Source: Liquidambar formosana (taxonomy: Eukaryota > Streptophyta > Magnoliopsida > Saxifragales > Altingiaceae). Taken from it: 64,000 bases of DNA. A program made the position numbers and the translations under genes. The notes under the pieces are model-generated. The model ran no database searches and had not been told where the DNA came from. It worked only from the letters and a program-made list of their open reading frames with translations. The stretch covers positions 19,054,589 through 19,118,588 of the forward strand of contig CM077822.1 in NCBI GenBank assembly GCA_039720395.1. The letters run 5' to 3'. Of this stretch, positions 44,350 through 54,477 are shown piece after piece. Numbering within the stretch: position 1 is the stretch's first letter; each line of letters opens with the position of its first letter.

Positions 44350-46589
44350 GAAAGAAAAGAAGCTATAATAGTTAACGACAGTCAACAAATAATGAAAATT
44401 AGATGAAATTCAAAGGATAAAACTAGAATGCAAGAAACAATTAATAAAATAATAGGAAAATCAATACAATACATGTACCATTCAAACAGTTAGTATAACC
44501 TCAATATCTACAATATATTTCAGATTTTATTTCACTTCTCTTTTGTTTTTTTTGTTTTTTTGTTTTTTTTTTTTTTTTTTTTTTCAAGGTCAGCTTACCC
44601 AACATAATGAAACAATTTTTACAAGTGATTTTATTAATTTCTCTAGGTCCAATAAAATTATTTTATTTGCCCATAATATTTTTCAAATGTAGTGAAAAGC
44701 TAAACCTTATCATCATACTTCATTCATGTCTCTTTTTAAAATTTTAGGTTAATATGACTTAGGACATGTTTATTACGTTTTGTGATTGGCAGGCATGAGG
44801 CAAAATTCATCGAGAAAATTGTTCAAGAAATCTGGAGTAAATTGAATCAAAATTATCCAATCTTATATGTTGCCAAGCAAGAAGTTGGAATAGATTCCCG
44901 TCTAGAGAAAATATATTCGTTGTTAGGTGTTGGGATCTGGAATGATGTTCGAATTATAGGTATTTGGGGAACTGGTGGAATAGGTAAAACAACGTTAGCA
45001 AAAGCAGTTTACAATCAAACACATGAACAATTCGAAGGTAGTAGCTTTCTTGCAAATGTTAGAGAAGTTTCGAGAGGAGATGGCGGCCTAGTTCATTTAC
45101 AAAGGGAACTTCTTTCTCAAATCGTAAACGAATCAAATCTGAATATATGGAGTGAAGATAGAGGAGTCATTGTGATAAAGGAAAGGCTTCGCTATAAAAG
45201 AGTTCTCATTATTCTCGATGATGTGGATAAGCAAAACCAATTGGAAAAATTAGTTGGAAAACTAGATTGGTTTGGAGCTGGAAGTAGAATAATCGTAACA
45301 ACTAGAGATAAACATTTGCTAACTACACATAAAGTCGATGGAATTTATATGGTGAAAGAATTAAACCATGATGAAGCTCTTCAACTCTTTAGTTTGAATG
45401 CATTCGAAAAAGATCATCCAAAAGCTGACTTTCTAGAGCTTTCAAATCGTGTAGTAAATTATGCTAATGGCCTTCCGTTAGCTCTCAAAGTTTTGGGCTC
45501 CTTTCTTTGCAATAGAAGTGTAGACGAATGGAGAGATACGTTGGATAAACTACAAAAGATTCCAAACAATGAAATTCTTGCAACACTTAAAGTAAGTTTT
45601 GCCGGACTAGATAAAATGGAAAAGGACATTTTTCTGGATGTTGCATGTTTCTTTATTGGGGAGAAAAAAGATTATGTAACAACTGCACTAGAGAGTTGTG
45701 GTTTCTGCGCAACTATAGGACTAAGAATTCTGACCGAGAGATCTCTCATAACTATGTCCGATGATCGGGTATGGATGCATGATTTGCTACGAGAAATGGG
45801 TCAAGACATTGTTCAACAAAAATCCCCAGAAGATCCTGGAAAACGTAGTAGGTTGTGGCTTCAAAAGGATGTCTACCGTGTGCTAAAAAAAAATATGGTG
45901 AGAATTAAATATATGCATCCTTCCATTTTCATTTAAGAGGCAACAAAACTAGATAATTTTAGTAACGCTCAATTTAATTTTGCCTCACTTATTCTCTCCT
46001 TCTGGTTGTCAGGGTTTGGAAGCAGTTCAAGGTATAACCCTAAAGTTTTGGGAAGCAAAAGAGGTACACGTAAGCAATGAAGCCTTTATAGGGATGCACA
46101 ATCTTAGACTACTCAAGTTTTCTAACGTGCACCCTTTTGGAGACTTTAATTATCTTCCTGATGAGCTAAGGTGTCTAATTTGGGATGGATACCCCTTAAA
46201 ATCAATGCCATCAAGATTTGATCCAAAGAACCTTGTTCAACTTTACTTGCCTCATAGTCGAATTGAATATTTTTCGGACACCAAGGTATGGTAATTAGTT
46301 TTTTATCCCAAAAAAAAAAAAATACAATTATAATTAGGGTTTTCTTAACGTGTGCCTTAAGAGCACATGTTAAGCTGTAATTAATAACCCAATCATTGCA
46401 TGAAAAAATGTGTTTTCACAATTTTCCAAATATTTTTACATTTTTCTAAGAACCTTTCACCATTTCCAATGCATTTTCATCATTTTTAATGCAATGATTG
46501 GGCTATTAATTGCAATTTAACATGTTCTCTTAGGGCACACATTAAGAAAACCCATATAATTAATATGATTTATTTTCCTTAAAGAATGT

Positions 46590-46628
<39 letters not shown>

Positions 46629-48423
46629 CCGCTGAACAATATGAAAACACACACACCCAGTATACAGGTTTATTTATTGGAACTATTACATTTTGTTTTT
46701 GCAGATTTTTGAAAACTTGGAATTCCTTAATCTCAGTCACTCCGAGGACCTTCTGGAAACCCCCGACTTCTCAAGGATGCCAAAGCTTAAAAGATTGACT
46801 CTTGAAGGTTGTACGAAGTTGGGGAAGATTCATCCATCCAATTTGGTTCTCAACAGGCTTGTTTTCATGAATTTGAAAGACTGTAAAAGCCTTAGAAGTC
46901 TTTGGAGGAGCATTAAGTTGGAATCTCTTGAAACTATTACTCTTTCTGGTTGTTCGAAGCTAGAGAAGTTTCCGAAGTTCGTAGGGAATATGAAGCATCT
47001 ATCAAAGTTTTATTTGGATGGAACTGCCATAAAAGAGCTACCCTCAGCAATTGAACACCTAACTAGGCTTGTTTTGTTGAATTTGGGAAATTGCAAAAAT
47101 CTTGCTAGTCTTCCGAGCAGCATATGTAAGTTGGAATCTCTTGAAACTCTTATTCTTTCCGGTTGCTCAAGACTTGACAAGTTACCAGAGAACTTAGGGA
47201 ATATGCAAAATTTGGTGGCCCTTTGTTTAGATGGAACTGCTATTAGACAACCACCATCCTCCATCGTACATTTGAGAAACCTTCAAGAATTATCCTTTCG
47301 TGGATGTAAAGGATCAACATCTGATTTGTTGAAATCAATGTTCTCGTCTTGGTTTTTCCAAAGAAAAGTTCCATGTTCGAGCAGTTTGATATTACCTTCT
47401 TTATCAAGTTTACGCTCCTTACGAAGACTAGATCTTAGTGACTGTAATCTATCAGAAGGAGCTATCCTTGGTGATATCGGCAACATATCCTCGTTGTTCG
47501 AGTTGAATCTAAGCAAAAATAATTTTGTTGCCCTACCCGCTACTCTCAGTCAACTTAATTGCCTGCAAATCCTTGAGTTGGAGGATTGCACTAGGCTTCA
47601 AGCATTGCCACCGCTTCCATCAAGTATACATATAATAAAGGCTCACGGTTGCAGATCACTCGAAACATTACCATATCCATCGTTGGACAGTTTACAAGTT
47701 CCTGAGTTCATACTTAGCAACTGCAAAAAAATCGATGGCCACATACTTCTTCAACGTATGTCTAAATTCACTGGATGTGAGATTGTTGTACCCGGAAGTG
47801 AGATTCCGAAGTGGATGAATCATCAGAGAGTGGGGTCTTCAATTTCTTTCGAGATACCTCCACTTCAATATAGTAATATTAAAGGAATTTCCGTTTGTGC
47901 TGTTTTTGCGCTCAAGGACAGTACTGTTCATGAATGTCCCGTTGCCTACTTCTTTAAAGATGTAATTGGTAAAAAAAGAGACTTTTTTTCATCAATTTCT
48001 CCGTGTCTTAGAGTCCCTGGAAATGGACACATCGAATCAGATCATGTGTGGCTTACATATGTCCCCAGAAACTGGCTGCGTATCTCAGATGGATGGCGCC
48101 ACATTATAGCTGCATTTGGAATTTTAGACACCTGTTTCGAAGAGACAAAAAAGCGTGGGAAAGCATGTCTCCAAGTGAAAAAGTGTGGGGTTCATATAAT
48201 ATACGAGGAAGACGATGTGCCAAAGATGATACACTACAACTCTTCATTTCACCATTCGATACTAGAAGAAGAAGAAGAAGAAGAAGGAGCAGAGGAAGAT
48301 ATTATTACTAAACATACTAGGAAAAGGCTTGTTGAGGAGGAAGCAAGTGGTAGTCCACACCCTAAAAGGATGAGAGGAAACACCTACACAGTGCTTAAAC
48401 TCAAGGACAAAGAATCATCCTAG
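36599..48423 (+). CDS. TNL-B: complete TIR-NBS-LRR immune receptor gene
   Basis: Four exons inferred from GT-AG borders and frame: 36599-37116, 44793-45897, 46013-46285, 46705-48423. They give 3615 nt and a 1204-aa protein. Order: TIR (about 20-172), linker, NB-ARC (about 204-503), LRR (about 540-950), a post-LRR C-JID-like segment (VVPGSEIPKWMNHQRVGSS), an acidic stretch and a basic tail. TNLs are intracellular receptors whose TIR domains act as NADases on activation. The TIR catalytic-position Glu (WCLEEL, E96), P-loop, kinase-2, GLPL and MHD motifs are all intact. Intron 1 is unusually long (7676 bp) and full of transposons; introns 2 and 3 are 115 and 419 bp. No specific named resistance gene is assignable. 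Confidence 0.9.
39736..41079 (+). mobile_element. Non-autonomous Helitron in TNL-B intron 1
   Basis: 5' end TCTATTACATATTATAATTA; 3' end with a GC hairpin CCCGCGCATCGCGCAGG followed ten bases later by CTAG. Flanked by A on the left and T on the right with no target duplication, as Helitrons do. Copy A at about 27309 reads the uninterrupted CAAATTTACTT, which confirms both borders. There is no Rep/helicase ORF. The centre (about 40030-40430) is GC-richer than its surroundings and may be a captured gene fragment. Pyrimidine- and purine-rich simple stretches surround it. Confidence 0.92.
41666..42054. mobile_element. Foldback MITE with very long TIRs
   Basis: 389 bp. The two arms of about 170 bp are inverted complements: left GGGGAGGGATTCATTTACAC, right ends complement of GGGGAAGAGATCTGTTTACA. 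Flanked by TTTTTAAA (41658-41665, 42055-42062). It belongs to a TNL-B-only block. MULE-like or hAT-like by TSD length. Confidence 0.85.
43198..43874. mobile_element. Possible TIR element in TNL-B intron 1
   Basis: TGGTGGGTCAAAATAAAATT at the left and the complement of TGATGGGTCAAAATAAAAGT at the right form TIRs of about 33 bp. I could not see a matching target duplication, so the borders are tentative. Confidence 0.45.
44793..45897 (+). CDS. TNL-B exon 2 (NB-ARC domain)
   Basis: Acceptor TTGGCAG before GCATGAGG. Joining completes Gly in ADGHEAKF, the usual TIR to NB-ARC junction. P-loop GTGGIGKTT at about 232-240, kinase-2 LIILDDVD at about 311-318, RNBS-B GSRIIVTTRD at about 336, GLPLALKVLG at about 399, RNBS-D FLDVACFFIG, and WMHDLL with MHD at 501-503. 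The exon ends after AAAAATATG before GTGAGA, phase 0. No stop or frameshift is seen. Confidence 0.93.
46013..46285 (+). CDS. TNL-B exon 3 (first LRR segment)
   Basis: Acceptor TTGTCAG before GGTTTGG, donor ACCAAG before GTATGG, phase 0 at both ends, 91 codons. It encodes GLEAVQGITLKF, AFIGMHNLRLLKFSNVH, LPDELRCLIWDGYPLKSMPS and LVQLYLPHSRIEYF, the standard start of a TNL LRR region. Confidence 0.92.
46337..46553. mobile_element. 217-bp foldback MITE in TNL-B intron 3
   Basis: Arms of about 65 bp, GGGTTTTCTTAACGTGTGCC and its inverted counterpart ending GCACACATTAAGAAAACCC. TATAATTA lies on both sides (46329-46336, 46555-46562). It accounts for half of intron 3 without touching the splice sites. 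Confidence 0.82.
46705..48423 (+). CDS. TNL-B exon 4 (LRRs, C-JID, acidic/basic tail)
   Basis: Acceptor TTTTTGCAG before ATTTTTGAAA; 572 codons to TAG 48421-48423. Repeats of the L..LxLxxCxxLxxLP type run to about 47690 (for example LNLGNCKNLASLPSSICKLE). The C-JID-like segment VVPGSEIPKWMNHQ and KKCGVHIIYEEDD follow. The tail has an acidic run at about 48265-48300, then KRLVEEEASG and PKRMRGN, a possible bipartite nuclear localisation signal. LRRs with solvent-exposed variability are the likely recognition surface. Confidence 0.92.
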   Translation: MFENLEFLNLSHSEDLLETPDFSRMPKLKRLTLEGCTKLGKIHPSNLVLNRLVFMNLKDCKSLRSLWRSIKLESLETITLSGCSKLEKFPKFVGNMKHLSKFYLDGTAIKELPSAIEHLTRLVLLNLGNCKNLASLPSSICKLESLETLILSGCSRLDKLPENLGNMQNLVALCLDGTAIRQPPSSIVHLRNLQELSFRGCKGSTSDLLKSMFSSWFFQRKVPCSSSLILPSLSSLRSLRRLDLSDCNLSEGAILGDIGNISSLFELNLSKNNFVALPATLSQLNCLQILELEDCTRLQALPPLPSSIHIIKAHGCRSLETLPYPSLDSLQVPEFILSNCKKIDGHILLQRMSKFTGCEIVVPGSEIPKWMNHQRVGSSISFEIPPLQYSNIKGISVCAVFALKDSTVHECPVAYFFKDVIGKKRDFFSSISPCLRVPGNGHIESDHVWLTYVPRNWLRISDGWRHIIAAFGILDTCFEETKKRGKACLQVKKCGVHIIYEEDDVPKMIHYNSSFHHSILEEEEEEEGAEEDIITKHTRKRLVEEEASGSPHPKRMRGNTYTVLKLKDKESS

Positions 48424-51400
48424 CAAGCATCGCCATCATCACAGCTCACACTTCCTCGATCTGTGTACAAATTCAAGGGATTCAAAGAGGTACGGTGAAG
48501 GCGACCTTTCGAATTCAGATTCAAATCATTTATGGGTTGGAAGGGGCTGCCTTACTTATCCAATTAAGGATTTGGTTCGACTTGGACCTTCTCTCAACTG
48601 ACGACCAATCTCAGGTCAATCTCTGATTCACTTTCTCTCTTTCATGGCCCCTGTCTCTCTCCTCTGTTCTTTTGATTTCTCTCAAATCCCTAACCCTAAC
48701 CCATAGCTAATCTGAGATTTTTTAATTTTTATTTTCCTTAATAATTGCAGCAGGAAAACTCCAAAAACATAATATTGGTTCAACTTCCCTGCATTTTTTC
48801 CCATGACTCTGTTGAGTTGAAGCGTAACCGAAATAGAGTGCAAAATATTAGGCCATTGGATCTCAACCATGTTAAAGGGATAATTAAGCAGGCCATGGAC
48901 TGATTACCTTCTCGAGACCTTCAATTCCTCTGCTCATACCATAAGCACTATCCCCGCACAGGTACTTAGTACCCATTGTCTCCTCACTTCCTTTAGCTTC
49001 TCTAATGAACAATCTATCACTTGTTTCCTTGTCATCTCCCAGCCCTTATGGAAATTAAATTTATAAAATCATGTTGCATCTTGTTAATTTAATGTGGGTT
49101 AACTTAGTAACCCCAAGGGAAATTGGTAATCTGAACCCTTACCAAAGCCAGACGAACTAATCAGTCAAACAAGTATATTAGTCTTGAGCTGATTCAGGTC
49201 TTAAGTCTTAACTTTGATAACCTCATGAGATCACTCAAACATGCATATCTTGGTGAAACTCGCTCACATCAGCTGCATTTGAATGTGGGTTAATCTAATA
49301 ATACAGTGTGAGGCATTTTTAAGACCAGATGGGCCACTAGGATGCCAGGGCTGCTTTCTCGCCATATAGGCATTCGCTCTAATGCCAAGGTTAAAATATG
49401 GGTACTTTAAATTCATTTAATTGCATGATATATATTGGATCCACTCTCATCAACACGTACTGATTTTCTTATATGAACACCATGCATTGACGGATTGTAC
49501 ATTGTGCTTAGGTGGGTTGTACTAACTGTATAACCCAGACATGTACGGGGTACAACCCCCAATGCATGATGCTAATGTAATTTACATCGACACGTCCTTA
49601 TAAGAGCGGACTCATGGTGTCCCCCAATGCATGATGCTAATGTAATTTACATCGACACGTCCTTATAAGAGCGGACTCGTGTGTGTGTGTGTGTGTGCGT
49701 GCGTGTGTGCGCGTGTGCGTGTGTGCGTGTGTGAACAACACGTCCTTATAAGAGCGTACTCATGGTGTGTGTGTGAAGAACTGTTGTAATCATATTACTC
49801 CAAGTAATTATATAATAGATAGATGGGATATGGGCAATCGATGGTTAATAATCAAGTTTCCCATCCTCGAGTAACAATGTTGTAGCATTAATATAGAGAA
49901 GCAAATGTGTGAATTTATAAATTAAAAAAAATTAAAAATAAAAATAAAAACAGTGAAACAAATGTGCATAAACCTTTTGCTTGGAAAAGAAGCCAACTCA
50001 TAGGGACTGTAAGGGTAATTATACTCTCCTCTTTTGTAATCCAATCCCTTCAGTTGGTCAGTTTACAAAATTCCATTTTACCATAACGATTTAGCATACA
50101 TCAATACCTTTCTTTATAAGGCTATTCTTTCATGTGTCCCTTCAACGAATAACATCTTTGCAGGTTCTTGTGTTGCAGAGCCATTGATTGCACTTGATCG
50201 AGAATGGTTTGCTGTCATTTTAACAAACAAATCATGCGCTCAAATTGAAGGAGGCTGGTATGAACTGTACAAATATCATCTTACGAGTATGAAAGATGTC
50301 TGGATGTTGTTCCATTGATTATGTTTCATTTATAACTTGTTATGTTTGTCAAATATTTTTTGTGCATGATGGAAATATATCTTCATTTCAACCATCCAAG
50401 AACATTATAGTAACATGATTGGAAAATGAAGATATTAGAGAAAAAATAGCCATAATAACATTCAAGGCAAAAAAAACATGATCAACACACCATCTGAAAA
50501 CATGATAAAGGAGATTAAAATAATAGTACATTGAATGCCTTATCTTTTTGCTCCCAATTTAATATTAAATGATTTGTTTTTATTTAAGTGGTTTATATTT
50601 AAAATTATTTCTATATAAAACTTCTTATTTCAGCCTACATATTATTGTATTTTGCTAAGTAAATTTGATGTAAGGATGAAGAAAACAAAAAGTAGACATT
50701 GTGAGTTTCCATTAGTGAAATACTAAGATGTGGCATGCTTTGATATAAAGATATAAAACATTATAGATTTTTAAAAAAAATAAAAAATATTCACGTGCAA
50801 TACGTGTGTGCATCAACCAGTCTTATTAAGTGCACTTGACCATCAAGTGCACATCTTAAACATTTATTATTTATATTATTATTATTCTTTTTTTCCCTCT
50901 CCTTACCCATCTAGCATCTATAATATTAATTTTATTATTCCTTCTTTTTTTTTTTTCCCCCCGCTAATCTAGCATCTATATATGTGTATGTCTGTGTGCA
51001 TTTATGCCTGTACGTATGTATGTATATATATGGACATTTGATTATGTCCACAAGATCATAGAATACCTTAAGTATCCCACTATAATGCAGCTAGGCAACA
51101 ATCATGGATAGTCGGTAGTAGATTTGAGTTCAAAGTTTCTCCTGTTTTAGGTGGCCAAAATCGTCTACTCATAAGGCAAGATTCAACCAACTATAATCTT
51201 AAAAAATTAAGATCATTTTGTCAAAGCTAGACGTTTGATTTTTTTTTTTTTTTTTAATACTATGAGTTAATTTATAAATACAACCGGATGTATGTTTTAA
51301 ATATGATGTTTTTTTCTTTTTTTTTTTTGTTTTTTGTTTTTTGGTAAACTTAAATATGCTTTTGTGATATATGGATAACTCATAACATTTTATTTTTCTT

Positions 51401-51519
51401 CACATTCTATATTATTATTAGCATTGACTTACCCAGCTATTGAGGAAATCCCAACAACACAAATCTCTCCTACAGTCTACTCTTCGAGTCTAGGTTGTAA
51501 AAGGACGATTACTTCAAGA
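48424..51519. other. Downstream of TNL-B: 3' region and AT-rich intergenic DNA
   Basis: No gene is supported. The first few hundred bases hold the TNL 3' UTR; the segment just after the stop is also copied at 61625-61655. Near 50164-50262 a splice-like AG...GT segment is open in one frame (SCVAEPLIALDREWFAVIL...), perhaps a relic exon. T runs occur at 51241-51255 and 51309-51328. Confidence 0.5.
49556..49770. repeat. 65-bp tandem repeat with (GT)n tract
   Basis: CCCCCAATGCATGATGCTAA starts at 49556 and 49621. A third partial copy (CACGTCCTTATAAGAGCG) starts at about 49739, after a variant GT/GC tract at 49679-49732. Confidence 0.88.
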
Positions 51520-51682
51520 AAAGAACATGTTCCTTTTCCTTTCCCCCCCCCCCCCTTCTCTCAAGGAATTGGAAAATTTTTAAATTAAGTATAAAAAATA
51601 TTTTTGAAGAATATAGGCAACCTACACTTTTTATAGGGGATAAATTATGGTAGTTTTGTCTATAAAAGACTAAGGTCTTGAC

Positions 51683-51858
51683 CTGTGTTACATGGACTCG
51701 GGTACGGGTGTTAGGTGCGGGTATGTGTCTAGGTGTCGGATTGGTCTAATTTTCAAAGATTTTTCACTATTTTGAAGTGTCGAGCAAGAGTACCCACACG
51801 CATGTCATAAGTATCCGACACAGGTACTTAACACATTTTGAAGTGTCCATGTAACATA
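51683..51858. mobile_element. 176-bp MITE with 9-bp TSD
   Basis: CTGTGTTACATGGAC at the left is inverted at the right (GTCCATGTAACATA). GGTCTTGAC is duplicated at 51674-51682 and 51859-51867. The repeat copy near 54950 reads straight through. Confidence 0.85.
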
Positions 51859-52895
51859 GGTCTTGACGTAGAGTTGTTGTTTTATTAGGTGGGAGTAATA
51901 TAGTGAATTTGGGAGACTTAGTTGTATGGTATGACAATAGCCTGATTAGGGATATATGTTTGTGACACTCTTTTAAATGATGGTTGCGTGCTTTTATTCA
52001 GGACATTTTGAGCCCAGTTTTTTTTATCGTAAATGTTTTTTAATTTACATTCTTAATGTCTTCTTCTTTAATTTTCCCCCACTTGTGAGAAATCTAAATG
52101 TAGGGGCAATGGATAGTAGGGAAACAGATTTGAGAATTTAATAGATAGAGGAAGCCTACGCCCTGAGATTTTGCGTCCTCACTTAATTTGGCAGGTTACT
52201 AGAAGATTAACATGGGTGCACAGCACAATTTTGGGAGACATGTACTAAGTGGGCACTGCACTCCTTGCTTCCAGTGAGTGTCTAGAACAGCTGCAACAAT
52301 AGAAATTTTTTTTAGTATTTTATTCTATATTGTTCTCCATCAACATAAGTGTGGTAGTGTTTTCTTAAAATAAACTTCACTTTATAATTTATTTTCCTTT
52401 CATGGAATTCAGTATGATATGCTCTTGGTCATTGGATGGGGAACATCTATCAAATTTGCGTTGATAAAACAAATCACCATGGAGGATCCATGGGACATAT
52501 AAGCATGTCCCCATGTCCAGTATGAACAAGGCAACTATTGTGGCATCTTTTCAAACCAGCTATTTCATTTCAGGTTCTCTTAATATTTTGGAATCAACTT
52601 GTTTTCAAGTGCCAGATCAAAATTTGTGTCTCATCACTCATGTTTTTTGTTATAATATGCTTCACTCTTTGGTCCCATTACACGGCTCATTTTATTTGTT
52701 GCTTCCTTCTGATCATTTGAGGGTTTAATTTCAATTTTTACCCAAATAACTTTCGAGAGTTTCATAACATAAAAAAGCTGGTTCCCGTGCAATGCCAATG
52801 CAAGGTCAAACAGTTTGCCCATTACATGGCTCTTTAGAACTTATGTTTTTATAGAATCTTAGATCTACTTGTTCTTGTCTTGTCTAATTATTGAA

Positions 52896-52984
52896 GGTGA
52901 AACTTGTCCAAGTCACGAAGAGAGTACAGGAAGCATATTTTGCTCGGTTATACTTTACAAAGGGAACTTCCACTGTTTTCCCTT
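52896..52984 (+). pseudogene. Exon-like fragment of unidentified gene (repeat copy 1)
   Basis: After an acceptor-like TTATTGAAG the frame reads VKLVQVTKRVQEAYFARLYF. An extra T relative to copy 2 brings a stop after TVFP, so this copy is broken. Family not recognised. Confidence 0.4.
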
Positions 52985-53478
52985 GATTGACCCAGCAAAC
53001 ATGTGAAACCAATTATACCCTAGATTCAAACTGCAAATTGAGTAACTTGTTAGCTGATCATATCTTCAATGCATGGATAGATGGATTATGAAGTAGAGAC
53101 TGTTAATTTCTATATTTGACCTTCTGATGCCGATCATTAACATTACAGTAAGATGCAAGGTACTTTGGCTCCCCTCAATACTTATTATTAAATTTATTTT
53201 CATACAGGAGGTGTTGAAACTGTCTTTAGAGTGTGTTTGGCAAGAACAGAATCAGGGAGAAAGGAATGGTTGAAACTATTCATTTCCCTTGTTTGGCATA
53301 CATGGAAAATGTGAATTATTAGAAAGGAAAGGATGGAAGGGATTTGGAATGGCATCCATACAGCTTTTTATTCTGCCCATAAGTGGGTGGAATTGAGGGG
53401 AAAGGTAAGCTTATTTAAGAAAGGCTTTCCCTCCTATTTCAAAACTTTTCAATGCTAAACGGGAGAATGGAAATTCTT

Positions 53479-53669
53479 ATTTTTTGATTGTGGTCTGCCT
53501 TTTGTTTTGGTCGTCCAGGCTGCTTTCTTTTTTGTTGCATTTCCTGGCCTCTTTTATCTGTTTTGTAATGGCTGGTCTTTGCTTTTTTTTGGCTTCTATA
53601 TTGGACTTCTTGTCCAATTTGTTTTTCTCCTCTTCTTTAATACAATTTGTTAATTATCAAAAAAAAAAT
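53479..53669 (+). mobile_element. 5'-truncated LINE 3' end
   Basis: The insert ends TTGTTAATTATCAAAAAAAA, an L1-like plant LINE tail, and is flanked by the 12-bp duplication ATGGAAATTCTT (53467-53478, 53670-53681). Copy 2 near 57110 lacks it. Confidence 0.75.
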
Positions 53670-54064
53670 ATGGAAATTCTTTTTCTTTCCATTGATTCTT
53701 TTCCTTTCTTTTAGAATCTCTTGTGCCAAACATCGTGTTTTGTGCCCATTGTATACATATTACCATGGAACAACGACATCTTCCAAATTTATCCAGTTGC
53801 AAAAGTTTGACATGGAAAATATTGGACCTCTTTAAGTATGACATATGCCATAAGCATACTTTAGTTGGTTAGCACTTAGCAGTATGGCCAAGTTGTCTCA
53901 TACCTTTTTATTCCTAGAGAAGGCTTCATGATGCATGTGACAGCTTGGATCTCCCTCCATGTCTTTGCCCAAGTGGAAACAGGGCAGGTTTACTTAATGC
54001 AACTAGTATATATTTCATTGCTACTGAGATGGTAAATGCTAATTTTTTGCCATATCACATGTAG

Positions 54065-54187
54065 GTGCCTATACAAGTAAACAAGTATTTGGCATGCAAT
54101 GATGGAATGAAAATTGTGGAACCTGCAAACCCAGCAGTACAAGCTCCTCTATCTAATGTTTTATCATCCACAGAAGTTGATATCTAA
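54065..54187 (+). pseudogene. Putative last-exon fragment (repeat copy 1)
   Basis: The frame reads VPIQVNKYLACNDGMKIVEP and ends NVLSSTEVDI-stop (TAA 54185). The counterpart at 57633-57713 keeps the same frame and stop position, which suggests past coding constraint. Gene not recognised. Confidence 0.4.
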
Positions 54188-54315
54188 ATTGATAAATTCT
54201 ATTCACATTGTTTTCATTTAATTTGGATGTTAAACAATGGTATCCGAAGTGTTCTTTTCTTTCATTTTTCTTTCTACTATTTTTTTCATTCACACTCTCA
54301 ACTTAAAGATATGAA

Positions 54316-54477
54316 GGGTAATGCTACTTTGCCCCACACTTTGCCATACTATGTGCATTTAGGAGGGTTTCAATTTTTAGGGTTTAATCATATCAGTGGG
54401 TCCTACAACTTTACCCTCCGAAATGCACATAGTAGGGCAAAGTGTAGGGCAAAGTGTGGGGCAAGGTAGCATTACCC
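54316..54477. mobile_element. 162-bp foldback MITE with 9-bp TSD
   Basis: Nearly the whole element is two inverted arms (GGGTAATGCTACTTTGCCCC and GGGGCAAGGTAGCATTACCC). AGATATGAA is duplicated (54307-54315, 54478-54486). Copy 2 near 57823 has a single site. Confidence 0.92.

Larger units (their letters stand above)
37117..44792 (+). other. TNL-B intron 1, 7.7 kb
   Basis: Between the donor GTATAT and acceptor TTGGCAG. No exon is supported. It contains a decayed Stowaway-like element (about 37269-37650), a Helitron, two long-TIR MITE-like elements, CA and TA microsatellites (42730-42750, 43055-43070) and long homopolymers (A run at 44317-44348, T run at about 44562-44584). The stretch 37124-43090 is paralogous to copy A; 43090-44792 is seen only here. 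Confidence 0.75.

Noticed and set aside
48688..48702. CCCTAACCCTAACCC telomere-like motif
   Set aside because: Only about two units; expected by chance in AT-rich plant DNA.
52513..52728. 71-codon frame in repeat copy 1
   Set aside because: Not kept in frame in the paralogous copy at 55375; no family features.
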